Shown here in pieces: positions 50,088 to 58,979 of a DNA stretch of 64,000 bases. The position numbers and the translations under genes are program-made. Source of the stretch: Hydrogenophaga sp. PAMC20947 (GTDB taxonomy: Bacteria > Pseudomonadota > Gammaproteobacteria > Burkholderiales > Burkholderiaceae_C); contig NZ_CP039252.1 in assembly GCF_004795855.1 (NCBI RefSeq), positions 3,410,001-3,474,000 of the forward strand. Reading direction: 5' to 3'. Under the pieces are notes generated by a model. It did not search any database, was not told the DNA's origin, and saw only the letters and a program-made list of their open reading frames with translations. Each line of letters begins with the position of its first letter. Within the stretch, counting starts at the first letter, position 1.

Positions 50088-51737
50088 CTACAAGGTTTTT
50101 CGCAAATTGGCGGGCGCGATGCGCAACGCTTCCCGGTATTTGGCCACAGTACGGCGGGCACACTCAATACCCTGCGCTTTGAGCAGTTCGGAAAGCTGGT
50201 TGTCTGACAATGGTTTTGACGCGTTTTCAGCGGCAATGAGCTGTTTGAGCAAGGCGCGCACCGCTGTGCTCGATGCGTTGCCGCCAGTCTCCGTGCCCAG
50301 CGATGAGCCAAAAAAGTACTTGAGTTCGTAGGTGCCGAACGGCGTGGCCATGTACTTGGCGGTGGTCACACGGCTGATGGTGGACTCGTGCAAGCCCAGC
50401 TCGTCGGCGATTTCGCGCAACACCAGCGGCCGCATGGCGAGCTCGCCATGCATGAAAAAATTGCGCTGCCGTTCGACAATGGCCGAGGACACGCGCAGGA
50501 TGGTGTCGAACCGCTGCTGGATATTCTTGATGAACCAGCGCGCCTCCTGCAAACGCTGCTGCATGGCGGCATGGCCTGCTTCGCCGCCACCCCCTTTCCC
50601 ACCCCGGTTCTGACGCAGGGCGTTGGCGTATACATCGTGCACCCTCAACCGCGGCATGACGTCGGGGTTGAGCTGCACCTTGAAGCCACGCCCGGCGTGC
50701 GTGACCAGGACATCGGGCACAACGACATTGCGCTCCACATCCACAAACCGCCGTCCCGGCTTGGGCTCCAGCCCGATGATCAGGCCAAGCGCTGCGCGCA
50801 CCGTCTCATCGTCCAGCCCACACAACGCACACAAGCGCTTCACATCGCGCTTGGCGAGCAACTCCAGCGGTTGTCGGCAAATCACCAGCGCAGCCTGGGC
50901 AACCGGCGTGTTGCGCAAGTCTTCGATCTGCAGACGCAAACACTCGCCGAGATCCCGCGCACCCACGCCGATGGGCTCCATGTTGTGCAGCCAGCCCAGC
51001 GCCATGCGCAGCTGCTCTTCCGCGACTTCAATCGCCGCAATACTGGGCGATGCAGCTTCGCGCCCGTGCAGCAGCCGCCAAAAGGCCAACGCCAATTCTG
51101 TCCAGTCGTCATCGAGATAACCATCGTCGTTGAGCGACTCGATCAGGAAATACAGTGCGGCCTGATCGGTTTCGCTCAGGCGCAAACAGCGGGCCTGCTC
51201 ATGGAGGTGATCTTGCAGGCTGACCGGCGCTCGGGCCAGATCAGCCGCCGTTGCCGTTTCGTCGTCACCCCCGGAAGAGCCACTGTTGCGCGCGGGCGCA
51301 TCACCGCCCCACTCGCCGTCGTCGGGCGCCATTTCCACGGAGCCGTCGCCGTCCCAATTTTCTTCCAACGCCCCGTCTCCATCGGCCTTGCGCTCGGCGG
51401 CTTCCCCAGCCGCACTCTCACTGGGCTCACTGGCTGTCGACGATGTGCCTTGGCTGAAGGGCAACTCTGAATCGGGGGCAACAGATTCGCCCTCGGGAGC
51501 CGCCGCCGCTTCGGCAATTTGCTCTCCTGCGCTGACCGGGACATCGCTGTGATCAAGCCCAAAATCTTCGCGGTCAGCGGTTTCATCCGCACGATCGAGA
51601 AACGGGTTTTCATCGAGCATCTGCTCGACTTCCTGCGCCATTTCAAGGGTAGAGAGCTGCAGCAAGCGGATCGACTGCTGCAGCTGTGGCGTGAGCGCGA
51701 GATGCTGCGAAACGCGCAGCGACAAACCTTGCTTCAT
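50088..51737 (-). CDS. rpoN: RNA polymerase sigma-54 factor
   Basis: 549 residues. Region I starts MKQGLSLRVSQHLALTPQLQ, the activator-response segment. Region II (~50-165) is a long acidic Glu/Asp/Ala linker, longer than in E. coli. The core-binding and DNA-binding parts follow, with the helix-turn-helix HESTISRVTTAKYMATPFG and the RpoN box ARRTVAKYRE near the end. Sigma-54 directs polymerase to -24/-12 promoters with enhancer-bound activators. It lies after lptB, the usual proteobacterial neighbour. Confidence 0.98.
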   Translation of the reverse strand: MKQGLSLRVSQHLALTPQLQQSIRLLQLSTLEMAQEVEQMLDENPFLDRADETADREDFGLDHSDVPVSAGEQIAEAAAAPEGESVAPDSELPFSQGTSSTASEPSESAAGEAAERKADGDGALEENWDGDGSVEMAPDDGEWGGDAPARNSGSSGGDDETATAADLARAPVSLQDHLHEQARCLRLSETDQAALYFLIESLNDDGYLDDDWTELALAFWRLLHGREAASPSIAAIEVAEEQLRMALGWLHNMEPIGVGARDLGECLRLQIEDLRNTPVAQAALVICRQPLELLAKRDVKRLCALCGLDDETVRAALGLIIGLEPKPGRRFVDVERNVVVPDVLVTHAGRGFKVQLNPDVMPRLRVHDVYANALRQNRGGKGGGGEAGHAAMQQRLQEARWFIKNIQQRFDTILRVSSAIVERQRNFFMHGELAMRPLVLREIADELGLHESTISRVTTAKYMATPFGTYELKYFFGSSLGTETGGNASSTAVRALLKQLIAAENASKPLSDNQLSELLKAQGIECARRTVAKYREALRIAPANLRKTL

Positions 51738-51875
51738 GCCAAGGCGCCTAGCGACACGTCAAAACGCTGGAGCGGAACGTCACGCTGGAGCCACCAGCAG
51801 GTTCGCCCAAAGCCTCGCTCATTCCCATCAGGGAGCACCGAACCACAGCAGCATGGAACAACGGATTGGCCACCA

Positions 51876-52667
51876 TCACATGCGGAAGTTCTCGCCGAGG
51901 TATACCCGGCGAACATCGGCGTTTTCCACGATCTCTTCACTGGTGCCACTCGCCAGGACATGACCATCGCTGATGATGTAAGCGTGGTCACAAATACCCA
52001 GCGTCTCACGCACGTTGTGATCGGTGATGAGCACCCCGATGCCTCTGGATTTGAGAAAACTGATGATGTGCTGGATTTCGAGCACTGCGATCGGATCGAT
52101 ACCGGCAAAGGGTTCGTCCAACAGGATGAACCGAGGGCGCGAAGCCAGAGCCCGCGCGATTTCCACTCGACGGCGCTCACCGCCCGACAGGGATGGCGCA
52201 GGCGAGTTGCGCAAGTGCTCCACGCGCAAGTCCTTGAGCAGTTCGTCCAGACGTTGGTCAATTTCGGGTTCGCTCAGCGGCTGACCGGCCGGGTTGCGCT
52301 GCAACTCCAGCACGGCGCGCACGTTTTGCGCCACAGTGAGCTTGCGAAAGATGGAGGATTCCTGGGGAAGGTAGCCCAAGCCCAAGCGCGCCCGGCGGTG
52401 AATGGGCAGCTCTTCGATGCGCTGTTCGTCGAGCAAGATCTCACCACCATCGGCCCTTAGCAAACCCACGATCATGTAAAACGAAGTGGTCTTGCCCGCC
52501 CCGTTGGGGCCCAGAAGCCCCACAACCTCACCTTTGCCGACCGACAGGGACACGTTCTTGACGACCTGCCGGCTGCCATAGGCCTTTTTCAAGCTGCGCA
52601 CTTCCAGACGACTGCGCACCGCCATCGACTCCAGTCCCCCCGCAGAGGGGATCTCCGCTACGTTCAC
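51876..52667 (-). CDS. lptB: LPS export ABC transporter ATPase LptB
   Basis: 263 residues from a GTG that overlaps the lptA stop (GTGA); an ATG at 52623-52625 with a close GGAG is the alternative. Walker [12 protein letters not shown], signature [12 protein letters not shown] and Walker [14 protein letters not shown] are intact. LptB powers LPS extraction from the inner membrane with LptFG (not in this window). Confidence 0.96.
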   Translation of the reverse strand: MNVAEIPSAGGLESMAVRSRLEVRSLKKAYGSRQVVKNVSLSVGKGEVVGLLGPNGAGKTTSFYMIVGLLRADGGEILLDEQRIEELPIHRRARLGLGYLPQESSIFRKLTVAQNVRAVLELQRNPAGQPLSEPEIDQRLDELLKDLRVEHLRNSPAPSLSGGERRRVEIARALASRPRFILLDEPFAGIDPIAVLEIQHIISFLKSRGIGVLITDHNVRETLGICDHAYIISDGHVLASGTSEEIVENADVRRVYLGENFRM

Positions 52668-53332
52668 TTGCGTTTCTCGTTGATTTTGGAGCTGGGTCGC
52701 AACTTGGCGGGTTCAGAATTGGCGGGCGCCGGTGCCGGTGCATTGCGTACGGCATCGGGAATCGGCGTCAGCATGGCGCGCACACGGCCCGACGGGTTGG
52801 CCGGCGTGCTGCTGGCCGCGCCCCCTTTGACCGTGAACACTTCAGACACGCTGTTGTAGGTGATCTGGTTGCCCAGATTCTCGTCATTGATGGCAGTGCC
52901 GCGGTAGCGGCGCAACGCAGCGTTGCCCGTGAGCACCACCGTCTGGGCCTTGCTGTCGTATTCGATGCGGTCGGCCTCTCCTTCGACCCATTCGTCCAGC
53001 CCTTCGCGCTTCTGGCGAAAAAACCCGGGCTCGCCCAGCAACAACCCAAACTGGTTGCCCTGGGTGTCTTGGCGCACATCCATTTTGTTGCCGCGCATGA
53101 TGATCGTGCCCTTGGTGATCACGACCTTGCCGGTGAACACACTGGTCAGGGTCGCGTCGTCGTAACGCAGAGAGTCGGCCTCGATGTTCATGGGCTTGTC
53201 CTTGTCGGCCAGCTCAGCGTGGGCAACGCCGACCGTCAACATCAAACCCGCGATTGCGGCCAGGAAACGGGGAGTCCGGGGAGAGCGAAGGTGGTGTTGG
53301 GGCATGGCTTTAGTGGGGCACAAATCTTGCAT
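52664..53332 (-). CDS. lptA: LPS transport periplasmic protein LptA
   Basis: 222 residues, or 213 from the second ATG at 53303-53305. A signal peptide ends at GVAHA. The OstA domain has [21 protein letters not shown] and [20 protein letters not shown], followed by a Pro/Ala-rich tail. LptA bridges the periplasm for LPS. The usual upstream partner lptC is absent here; the next gene upstream is dsbA. Confidence 0.94.
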   Translation of the reverse strand: MQDLCPTKAMPQHHLRSPRTPRFLAAIAGLMLTVGVAHAELADKDKPMNIEADSLRYDDATLTSVFTGKVVITKGTIIMRGNKMDVRQDTQGNQFGLLLGEPGFFRQKREGLDEWVEGEADRIEYDSKAQTVVLTGNAALRRYRGTAINDENLGNQITYNSVSEVFTVKGGAASSTPANPSGRVRAMLTPIPDAVRNAPAPAPANSEPAKLRPSSKINEKRK

Positions 53333-53401
53333 TCGCTTTCATTGTAGCGGTGCATGGCCCGTCGTGGCGGCTGGCACGCAGGAACGGCGCCGACCGGAAA
53401 T

Positions 53402-53430
53402 AACACAACCCGCTGGCAGCGGGTTGTGTT
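53402..53430 (-). terminator. Perfect stem-loop after dsbA, probable terminator
   Basis: A 13-bp perfect stem (53402-53414 with 53418-53430) has a 3-nt loop. In the dsbA direction it is followed by ATTTCC, a weak T tract. It lies between dsbA and lptA, 40 nt after the dsbA stop. Confidence 0.7.
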
Positions 53431-53469
53431 TCGGTTCAGGTCCGGAAGGGCACTGCTGGGATCGAGGCG

Positions 53470-54111
53470 TCAGCCTTTGCGGGCCTGTGCAATCAGCGAG
53501 TCTGCGATGAGCAGCGTCTTGGGGCCCTGGCCGCCAATGTAGAACTGGCCGGCCACGCCCAGAGCAGGCGTGCCTTCCACCTGATAGGCGTCCTGTAGCT
53601 GGGTCGCTGCTTTGGCTTTTTCGATTGCGCTGCCGTTGAAGAAAGACAGAAATTGCGCCTTGTCCACGCCCTGCTTCTCCACCCATGCCACGATGGTTTC
53701 AGGCGAGGTGAGTTGCTGGCGCTCTTCGTGGAAAGCCTTGAACACTTTTTCGTGCAGCTTTTCAACCAGCCCCATGGACTCCAGCGAGAAATAGAAACGC
53801 TGCATGGGGCCGAAGGCCGGGCTGAAAGCCACTGGCATGCGGCGCAAAACCACGTCAGCGGGCAACGACTTGCTCCATTCGGTCATGAGCGGCTCAAAGC
53901 GGAAGCAATGGATACAGGAATAGGAGAAAAACTCCACCACTTCCACCTTACCGGCAGGCGTGGAGACCGCAGCGGCCTTGGCCAGGCGGGTGTAGTCGCT
54001 GCCTTCCTTGAAGGCAACGCGCTGTGCCAGGGCGGGGGTGAGGCTCAGTGCGCCAACTGCGGCAATGGTGCCTGTGGCGAACAGGGAGCGTGAAAAATCT
54101 CGGCGTTGCAT
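53470..54111 (-). CDS. dsbA: Thiol:disulfide interchange protein DsbA
   Basis: 213 residues. A signal peptide with a twin-arginine-like start (MQRRDFSRSLF) ends near TPALAQ. The thioredoxin fold has FFSYSCIHCFRFEP with the CIHC pair and VEGTPALGV with the cis-proline. It introduces disulfides in exported proteins. It follows a SPOR-domain gene on the same strand. Confidence 0.94.
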   Translation of the reverse strand: MQRRDFSRSLFATGTIAAVGALSLTPALAQRVAFKEGSDYTRLAKAAAVSTPAGKVEVVEFFSYSCIHCFRFEPLMTEWSKSLPADVVLRRMPVAFSPAFGPMQRFYFSLESMGLVEKLHEKVFKAFHEERQQLTSPETIVAWVEKQGVDKAQFLSFFNGSAIEKAKAATQLQDAYQVEGTPALGVAGQFYIGGQGPKTLLIADSLIAQARKG

Positions 54112-54183
54112 GGGTTCGATCTCCTGGTAGTTGCCTGCTTGAGCAGAGAGAGGGGTTGAAAGTTCCGCGCCTGGGCGGCGTTC

Positions 54184-54867
54184 TCAGCGCTGGATGCGCA
54201 CCAGCGCCGCATCCACGCTGTTGGCCTCGAGCTGGACCCGCGTGGCTTCGGCCAGCGGCTTTTGGTTGAAGGGACCGATCCGCACGCGGTACACCGTGCG
54301 GCCCGATTGTTCGCGCTCGGTGATTTCGGCCGCCATCCCCAACATGGCCAGGCGGGCACGCTGGGCTTGTGCGTCGTCAGGCGCGCGAAACGCCCCAGCC
54401 TGTACAAAGTAGATGGCTGCATCGCCCGTGGCTGCGCTGGCCGCCTTTGCCGGCGCAGCCGGCGAGGAGGCGGCGCCAGGGCTAGCCGGTGCCGCCGCGG
54501 GCACAGCCGGGGTATCACCGAGTTTGTCCCTCAACAGATCCCCCAGAGGATCACCATCGAGGCCCGAGCCCGAGGGCGCCTCAACAGCAGGCGCTCCCTC
54601 TGCACCAGGCGCAGCGCCTTCGGTCGCAGGCAGAGGAGACTGCTGACTCGACAACCCAGCGTTGGGGTTCCAGCCCTTGTTGCGCTCGGCTTCTTCAACG
54701 TCTTTCGCAGGCGACCTGGAAACGCCGCGGTCCACAAAAGGCACGGGGACGCGTGTCACATAAACGGCAACAGCCAGGGCAATGCCCAAGCCCACCAGCA
54801 GACCGATCACCAGACCGATCAAAGTGCCGCCCACCTGGGCGCGCAAGGGCGCAGAGAGTTGTTTCAT
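54184..54867 (-). CDS. SPOR-domain membrane protein
   Basis: 227 residues from the ATG at 54865-54867 (a GTG at 54886-54888 overlapping the argS stop is possible). One transmembrane helix (~12-38) is followed by a Pro/Ala/Gly-rich periplasmic linker and a C-terminal SPOR domain (IYFVQAGAFRAPDDAQAQRA, VYRVRIGPFNQ). SPOR domains bind denuded septal peptidoglycan, so a cell-division role is likely (FtsN-like). It sits between argS and dsbA, a common beta-proteobacterial order. Confidence 0.9.
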   Translation of the reverse strand: MKQLSAPLRAQVGGTLIGLVIGLLVGLGIALAVAVYVTRVPVPFVDRGVSRSPAKDVEEAERNKGWNPNAGLSSQQSPLPATEGAAPGAEGAPAVEAPSGSGLDGDPLGDLLRDKLGDTPAVPAAAPASPGAASSPAAPAKAASAATGDAAIYFVQAGAFRAPDDAQAQRARLAMLGMAAEITEREQSGRTVYRVRIGPFNQKPLAEATRVQLEANSVDAALVRIQR

Positions 54868-54884
54868 AGTAGGGACGTTGGTTC

Positions 54885-56582
54885 TCACATCTTGGTCGGG
54901 GCACTCACGCCCAGAACCGCCAGGCCATTGTGCAACACCTGCGCGGTGGCACTGACCAGGGCCAGGCGCGCCCGCTTCACCGCTTCATCGTCCACCAGAA
55001 TGCGCTCGGCATCGTAGTAGCTGTGGTAGCTCGCTGCGAGCTCACGCAGGTAGAAGGTGACATCGTGGGGGGCGAAATCGCGGGCGGCGTCGGCGAGCAT
55101 GGCCGGGTACTTGGCCAGCAACAGCATCAAGGCCTGCGCGACCGGACTGTCCAATGCGGACAGGTCTGCTTCCTTGAGTGAGGCGGCATCGCCCCCGTCT
55201 TTGTCGCGCCACGCGGCGAGCACCGAACAGATGCGTGCATGGGCGTACTGCACGTAATAGACCGGGTTGTCGTTGTTCTTTTGCACCGCCAGATCAACAT
55301 CAAACGTGTACTCGGTGTCGGGTTTTCGGCTGAGCAAGAAAAACCGCACAGCGTCTTTGCTGGTCCACTCGATCAGATCGCGCAAGGTCACGTAGCTGCC
55401 GGCCCGCTTGGAGATTTTCACCTCTTCACCACCCTTGACCACGCGCACCATGGTGTGGAGCACATAGTCGGGATAACCTTGCGGAATGCCCACGTTGGCA
55501 GCCTGCAATCCGGCGCGCACCCGCGCAATCGTGCCGTGGTGGTCGGTGCCCTGGATGTTGATGACCTTGGTGAAGCCCCGTTCCCACTTGGCGATGTGGT
55601 AGGCCACATCGGGCACGAAGTAGGTGAACGAGCCGTCGGACTTGCGCATGACGCGGTCTTTGTCATCGCCGTAATCCGTGGACTTGAGCCACAACGCACC
55701 GTCCTGCTCGTAGGTTTTGCCGGCTTCGATCAGCAGATTCACCGTGGCCTCCACGCGACCGCTGGTGTAGAGGCTGGACTCCAGGTAATAGTGGTCGAAC
55801 TTGACGGCGAAAGCCTTCAAGTCCAGATCCTGTTCGTGGCGCAAATAGGCCACGGCAAACTGGCGCATGCCGTCGAGATCATTGATGTCGCCGCTGGCGG
55901 TGAACGTGCGGTCGTCGGCCTGAACGGTCTTTTTGGCCAGGAAATCGTTGGCGATGTCCTGGATGTAGTCGCCGTTGTAGGCGGGCGCGTTTTCACCGCT
56001 GGGCCATTCGGCATCGCCCGGCTTGAAGCCCTGGGCGCGCAGGTGGGTCGATGTGGCCAGGGTGCCGATCTGCACACCCGCATCGTTGTAATAGAACTCG
56101 CGGTGCACGTCCCAGCCCTGGGTCGCATACAGACTGCAGATGGCATCACCCAAGGCGGCCTGGCGGCCATGGCCGACGTGGAGCGGACCGGTGGGGTTGG
56201 CGGACACAAACTCCACCATCATGCGCTGGCCATTGCTGGGCGCGAAGCCGAAACGCTCACCGGCTTCCAGCACCTCGGGCACGATCTGCTGCTTCGCTTC
56301 GGGCTTGAGGCGGATGTTGATAAAGCCTGGGCCAGCGATGTCGATCTCAGACACCCATTGCTGGTACACGGGCTGCGCCAGCAGCACCTCGCGCAATTGC
56401 TCACCCACTTGGCGCGGGTTGAGCTTCAGGGGTTTGGCCAACTGCATGGCTGCCGTGACGGCGAAATCGCCGTGGGCGGCCACCTTGGGGGATTCGAAGG
56501 CGGCCTTGGCACCCGCGCCGGCCGACACCGACTCCAGGGCGGTGGCCAGGCCGGTCAGCAATTCTTGTTTGATCTTGAGCAT
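54885..56582 (-). CDS. argS: Arginine-tRNA ligase
   Basis: 565 residues. The class I motif is [19 protein letters not shown], and the KMSKS counterpart is KISKRAG, as is usual for ArgRS. The N-terminal Add-1 domain and the C-terminal anticodon-binding helices ([19 protein letters not shown]) are present. It charges tRNA-Arg. Confidence 0.98.
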   Translation of the reverse strand: MLKIKQELLTGLATALESVSAGAGAKAAFESPKVAAHGDFAVTAAMQLAKPLKLNPRQVGEQLREVLLAQPVYQQWVSEIDIAGPGFINIRLKPEAKQQIVPEVLEAGERFGFAPSNGQRMMVEFVSANPTGPLHVGHGRQAALGDAICSLYATQGWDVHREFYYNDAGVQIGTLATSTHLRAQGFKPGDAEWPSGENAPAYNGDYIQDIANDFLAKKTVQADDRTFTASGDINDLDGMRQFAVAYLRHEQDLDLKAFAVKFDHYYLESSLYTSGRVEATVNLLIEAGKTYEQDGALWLKSTDYGDDKDRVMRKSDGSFTYFVPDVAYHIAKWERGFTKVINIQGTDHHGTIARVRAGLQAANVGIPQGYPDYVLHTMVRVVKGGEEVKISKRAGSYVTLRDLIEWTSKDAVRFFLLSRKPDTEYTFDVDLAVQKNNDNPVYYVQYAHARICSVLAAWRDKDGGDAASLKEADLSALDSPVAQALMLLLAKYPAMLADAARDFAPHDVTFYLRELAASYHSYYDAERILVDDEAVKRARLALVSATAQVLHNGLAVLGVSAPTKM

Positions 56583-56679
56583 AGGGGTAGGATTTTAGGC
56601 GGCCGCGGGCCACAACAGGGTGACGACCGCAACAGCACCGAGAATGACAAGCGTTCACTTTCTGGGTAACGTATCCAAC

Positions 56680-57183
56680 ATGACCTCCAACACACCCCCA
56701 CGCCGGCGCCAATGGCTTGGCCAAGCCCTTGCTTTGACCGCCGCATCTGCCGCCCTGCCCGCGGCGGCAGCTGCGACACCCATGCCCGCCACCCTGGGGC
56801 CAGCGGCTCCCGGCGATGACGCCCCCCACAAAATCGTCTACCAGCTCAACCACCACGAGCCCGAATACCAGGAGGCCATCTTCAATTCCATCAGTGCCAT
56901 GCTCAAGAAGTATGTGGACGATGTAGCGATTGCTGTGGTCGTGTGGGGGCCGGGCATCCATCTGCTGGCGAAAAAGCCGCAACGCCCGGTACCCGAAATC
57001 CTCCAGCAGCGCGCGCGCAGCATGGCCCAGGCCTACGGCGTGCGTTTCATTGCCTGTGGCAATACCATGCACACCGTGGGCTGGACCAACGCCGACATGC
57101 TCGACTTCGCCACGGTGGAAGACGTGGGCGCCGCTGCGGTCATGGAGTTGCAGGAAAGAGGCTACGCCTATCTCGCCTGGTGA
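56680..57183 (+). CDS. Exported DsrE-family protein
   Basis: 167 residues from MTSNTPPRRRQWLGQALAL. The N-terminus has an RRRQW twin-arginine-like motif, an Ala-rich hydrophobic stretch and an AxA-type cleavage site, so it is exported. KIVYQLNHHEPEYQEAIFN, VVVWGPGIHLL and GVRFIACGNTMHTVGW are DsrE-like; the conserved Cys (in ACGNTM) may handle sulfur. Its end overlaps the stop of argP on the other strand by 16 nt. Confidence 0.85.
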   Translation: MTSNTPPRRRQWLGQALALTAASAALPAAAAATPMPATLGPAAPGDDAPHKIVYQLNHHEPEYQEAIFNSISAMLKKYVDDVAIAVVVWGPGIHLLAKKPQRPVPEILQQRARSMAQAYGVRFIACGNTMHTVGWTNADMLDFATVEDVGAAAVMELQERGYAYLAW

Positions 57184-58088
57184 GCCGCCAGCGGTGGCAG
57201 GCTCTTGCCCGCCGCAGCCTTCACCGCCTGGGTCAGGCGCTGCGCGGAAGGCGCCTCACGCGCCCAGTGCTGCCAATACAGTGCCACATCCACCGTGGCG
57301 CCCGGCAACACCTCGACCATGCCCGGATGCCCGGGCAGATGCTGCTCGGGCACCATGCCCCAGCCCAGCCCCAGCTCGATCGCGGCTTCAAATGCGTCGA
57401 TGGCCGGGGCGAAATGGCGCGGATAACGCGGCTGTTGCAAGCCAAAATGCTGCTTCAGGAACGTGTCCTGCAAGGCGTCCTTGCGGTTGAAGATGATGGC
57501 CGGGACGGCCAGCAATTTGTGGGGTGACACGGCGCCAGCAGGCGTGCGGCAACGCTGCGCGACCTCGGGTGCGGCCATGCAGTGGTAGCGCATCACGCCC
57601 AACGGCTCGGCCACGCAACCCCGCATCGGTTCGGCCAAGGCCGTCACGCAGCCCATCACGTCGCCGCTCTTCAACAGATCATGGGTGTGATCCTGGTCGT
57701 CAATCACCATCTCCAGCAGCAAATGGTGCTGGAGCAGCAGCGGCGCCACGCCTGGCAGGAACCAGCTCGCCACCGAATCTGCGTTGAGCGCCACAGACAG
57801 GCTTTGCCAGCGCTCGCCTGCGCGCACACCTGACCCGCCCTGCAAACCGCTCAGCAGATCGGACTCCATCAGGCTCACTTGCTTCACATGGGCCAGCAGC
57901 GCCTGGCCAGCCGCCGTCGCCCGCACGCGCTTGCCCCGCACCAGCAGGCGCTGGCCCAGATGATCCTCCAGCGCCTTGATCCGCAACGACACTGCCGCCA
58001 GCGTCAGCGACAGGGACTGGGCGGCCGGTCCGAAGCCGCCGTGTTCAAGCACGGCGACCAGCGCTTCGAGTTGTCGGGCATCGAGCAT
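57168..58088 (-). CDS. argP: LysR-family regulator, ArgP/LysG type
   Basis: 306 residues. MLDARQLEALVAVLEHGGFG begins the winged helix. The effector domain pattern (FNRKDALQDTFLKQHFGL, GLGWGMVPEQ) is that of ArgP/LysG, which sense lysine and arginine and activate the divergent exporter. That exporter (lysE) lies 157 nt away on the plus strand. Confidence 0.9.
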   Translation of the reverse strand: MLDARQLEALVAVLEHGGFGPAAQSLSLTLAAVSLRIKALEDHLGQRLLVRGKRVRATAAGQALLAHVKQVSLMESDLLSGLQGGSGVRAGERWQSLSVALNADSVASWFLPGVAPLLLQHHLLLEMVIDDQDHTHDLLKSGDVMGCVTALAEPMRGCVAEPLGVMRYHCMAAPEVAQRCRTPAGAVSPHKLLAVPAIIFNRKDALQDTFLKQHFGLQQPRYPRHFAPAIDAFEAAIELGLGWGMVPEQHLPGHPGMVEVLPGATVDVALYWQHWAREAPSAQRLTQAVKAAAGKSLPPLAAHQAR

Positions 58089-58103
58089 GAGCAAGGCACT
58101 TTC

Positions 58104-58156
58104 ATTAAATTTTATTTATGCGATTGGAGTTTAATTTATCTTGATTTAATTTATTG
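58104..58156. promoter_or_regulatory. ArgP operator and argP/lysE divergent promoter region
   Basis: A sharply AT-rich island in a GC-rich genome. TTTAATTTAT occurs at 58130-58139 and 58145-58154, a 15-bp spacing, with a related TTTATTTAT at 58111-58119. It lies at the argP start and upstream of lysE, where ArgP sites are expected. The individual -35 and -10 boxes are not resolvable by eye. Confidence 0.55.
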
Positions 58157-58245
58157 TCCGCAACGCGCACACTTGGCTCCCCCGGGTTGCGACCGCACCG
58201 CCACGGCCCAGCCCCCTCCCCTTTCTGCGCTTCAACGCCTCGGCC

Positions 58246-58893
58246 ATGACCCTCGCTTTCCCTACCTTCACCGCCGGCCTGGTTCTGAGCATGTCGCTCA
58301 TCATGGCCATCGGGCCGCAAAACGCCCATGTCTTGCGCATGGGGCTGACCCGACAACACGTCTGGCTCACCATTGCCATTTGCATGGTGTCCGACATGGT
58401 TCTGATCGGGTTGGGCGTTTTGGGCCTGGCGCAGCTGGGCGGCTTGTCGGACAAGCTCATGGGCGCCTTGGTGGGCGCAGGCGCGCTGTTTCTGGTGGTG
58501 TACGGCTGGCAAGCTTTTCAACGCTTCCTCAAACCCGTCGCCTCATCGGCAGGCTTGCCTGGTGACCTGCCCGAAACACCGCTGGCGGCAGGCTCCACCA
58601 TGTCCCGGAAACAAGCCGTCCTGTCGGCTCTGGCTTTCACCTGGCTCAACCCACACGCCTGGATCGACACCGCCGTGTTGATCGGCACGGCCTCGTTGGC
58701 TTACGGCAGTGAAAGCACCGTGTTCGGCATGGGCGCCGCCGCAGGCTCCGTGGTCTGGTTTTCCGTATTGGGTGTGGCCACGTTCTGGCTGGGTCGCCGG
58801 CTGAACTCGGTCGTCGTGTGGCGAGCGCTAGACGGCCTGGTTGCCCTCATGATGTGGGGCACCGCCGCCTTCCTGGTGAAGGGCCTGGTTTAG
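58246..58893 (+). CDS. lysE: LysE/ArgO-family lysine/arginine exporter
   Basis: 215 residues with six hydrophobic segments. LSMSLIMAIGPQNAHVLRMG is the LysE/ArgO signature, and ALAFTWLNPHAWIDTAVLIG is the central motif. It exports excess lysine or arginine. The divergent argP and the davBA-like genes downstream support lysine as substrate. Confidence 0.93.
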   Translation: MTLAFPTFTAGLVLSMSLIMAIGPQNAHVLRMGLTRQHVWLTIAICMVSDMVLIGLGVLGLAQLGGLSDKLMGALVGAGALFLVVYGWQAFQRFLKPVASSAGLPGDLPETPLAAGSTMSRKQAVLSALAFTWLNPHAWIDTAVLIGTASLAYGSESTVFGMGAAAGSVVWFSVLGVATFWLGRRLNSVVVWRALDGLVALMMWGTAAFLVKGLV

Positions 58894-58979
58894 AGGCATT
58901 CAAGCTTTGCCACGCCGATCCGTCCAAACCACCGCGCCCGCCATCGATTGGGTTTGCTCCACTGCGTCATAGGTGTCTT

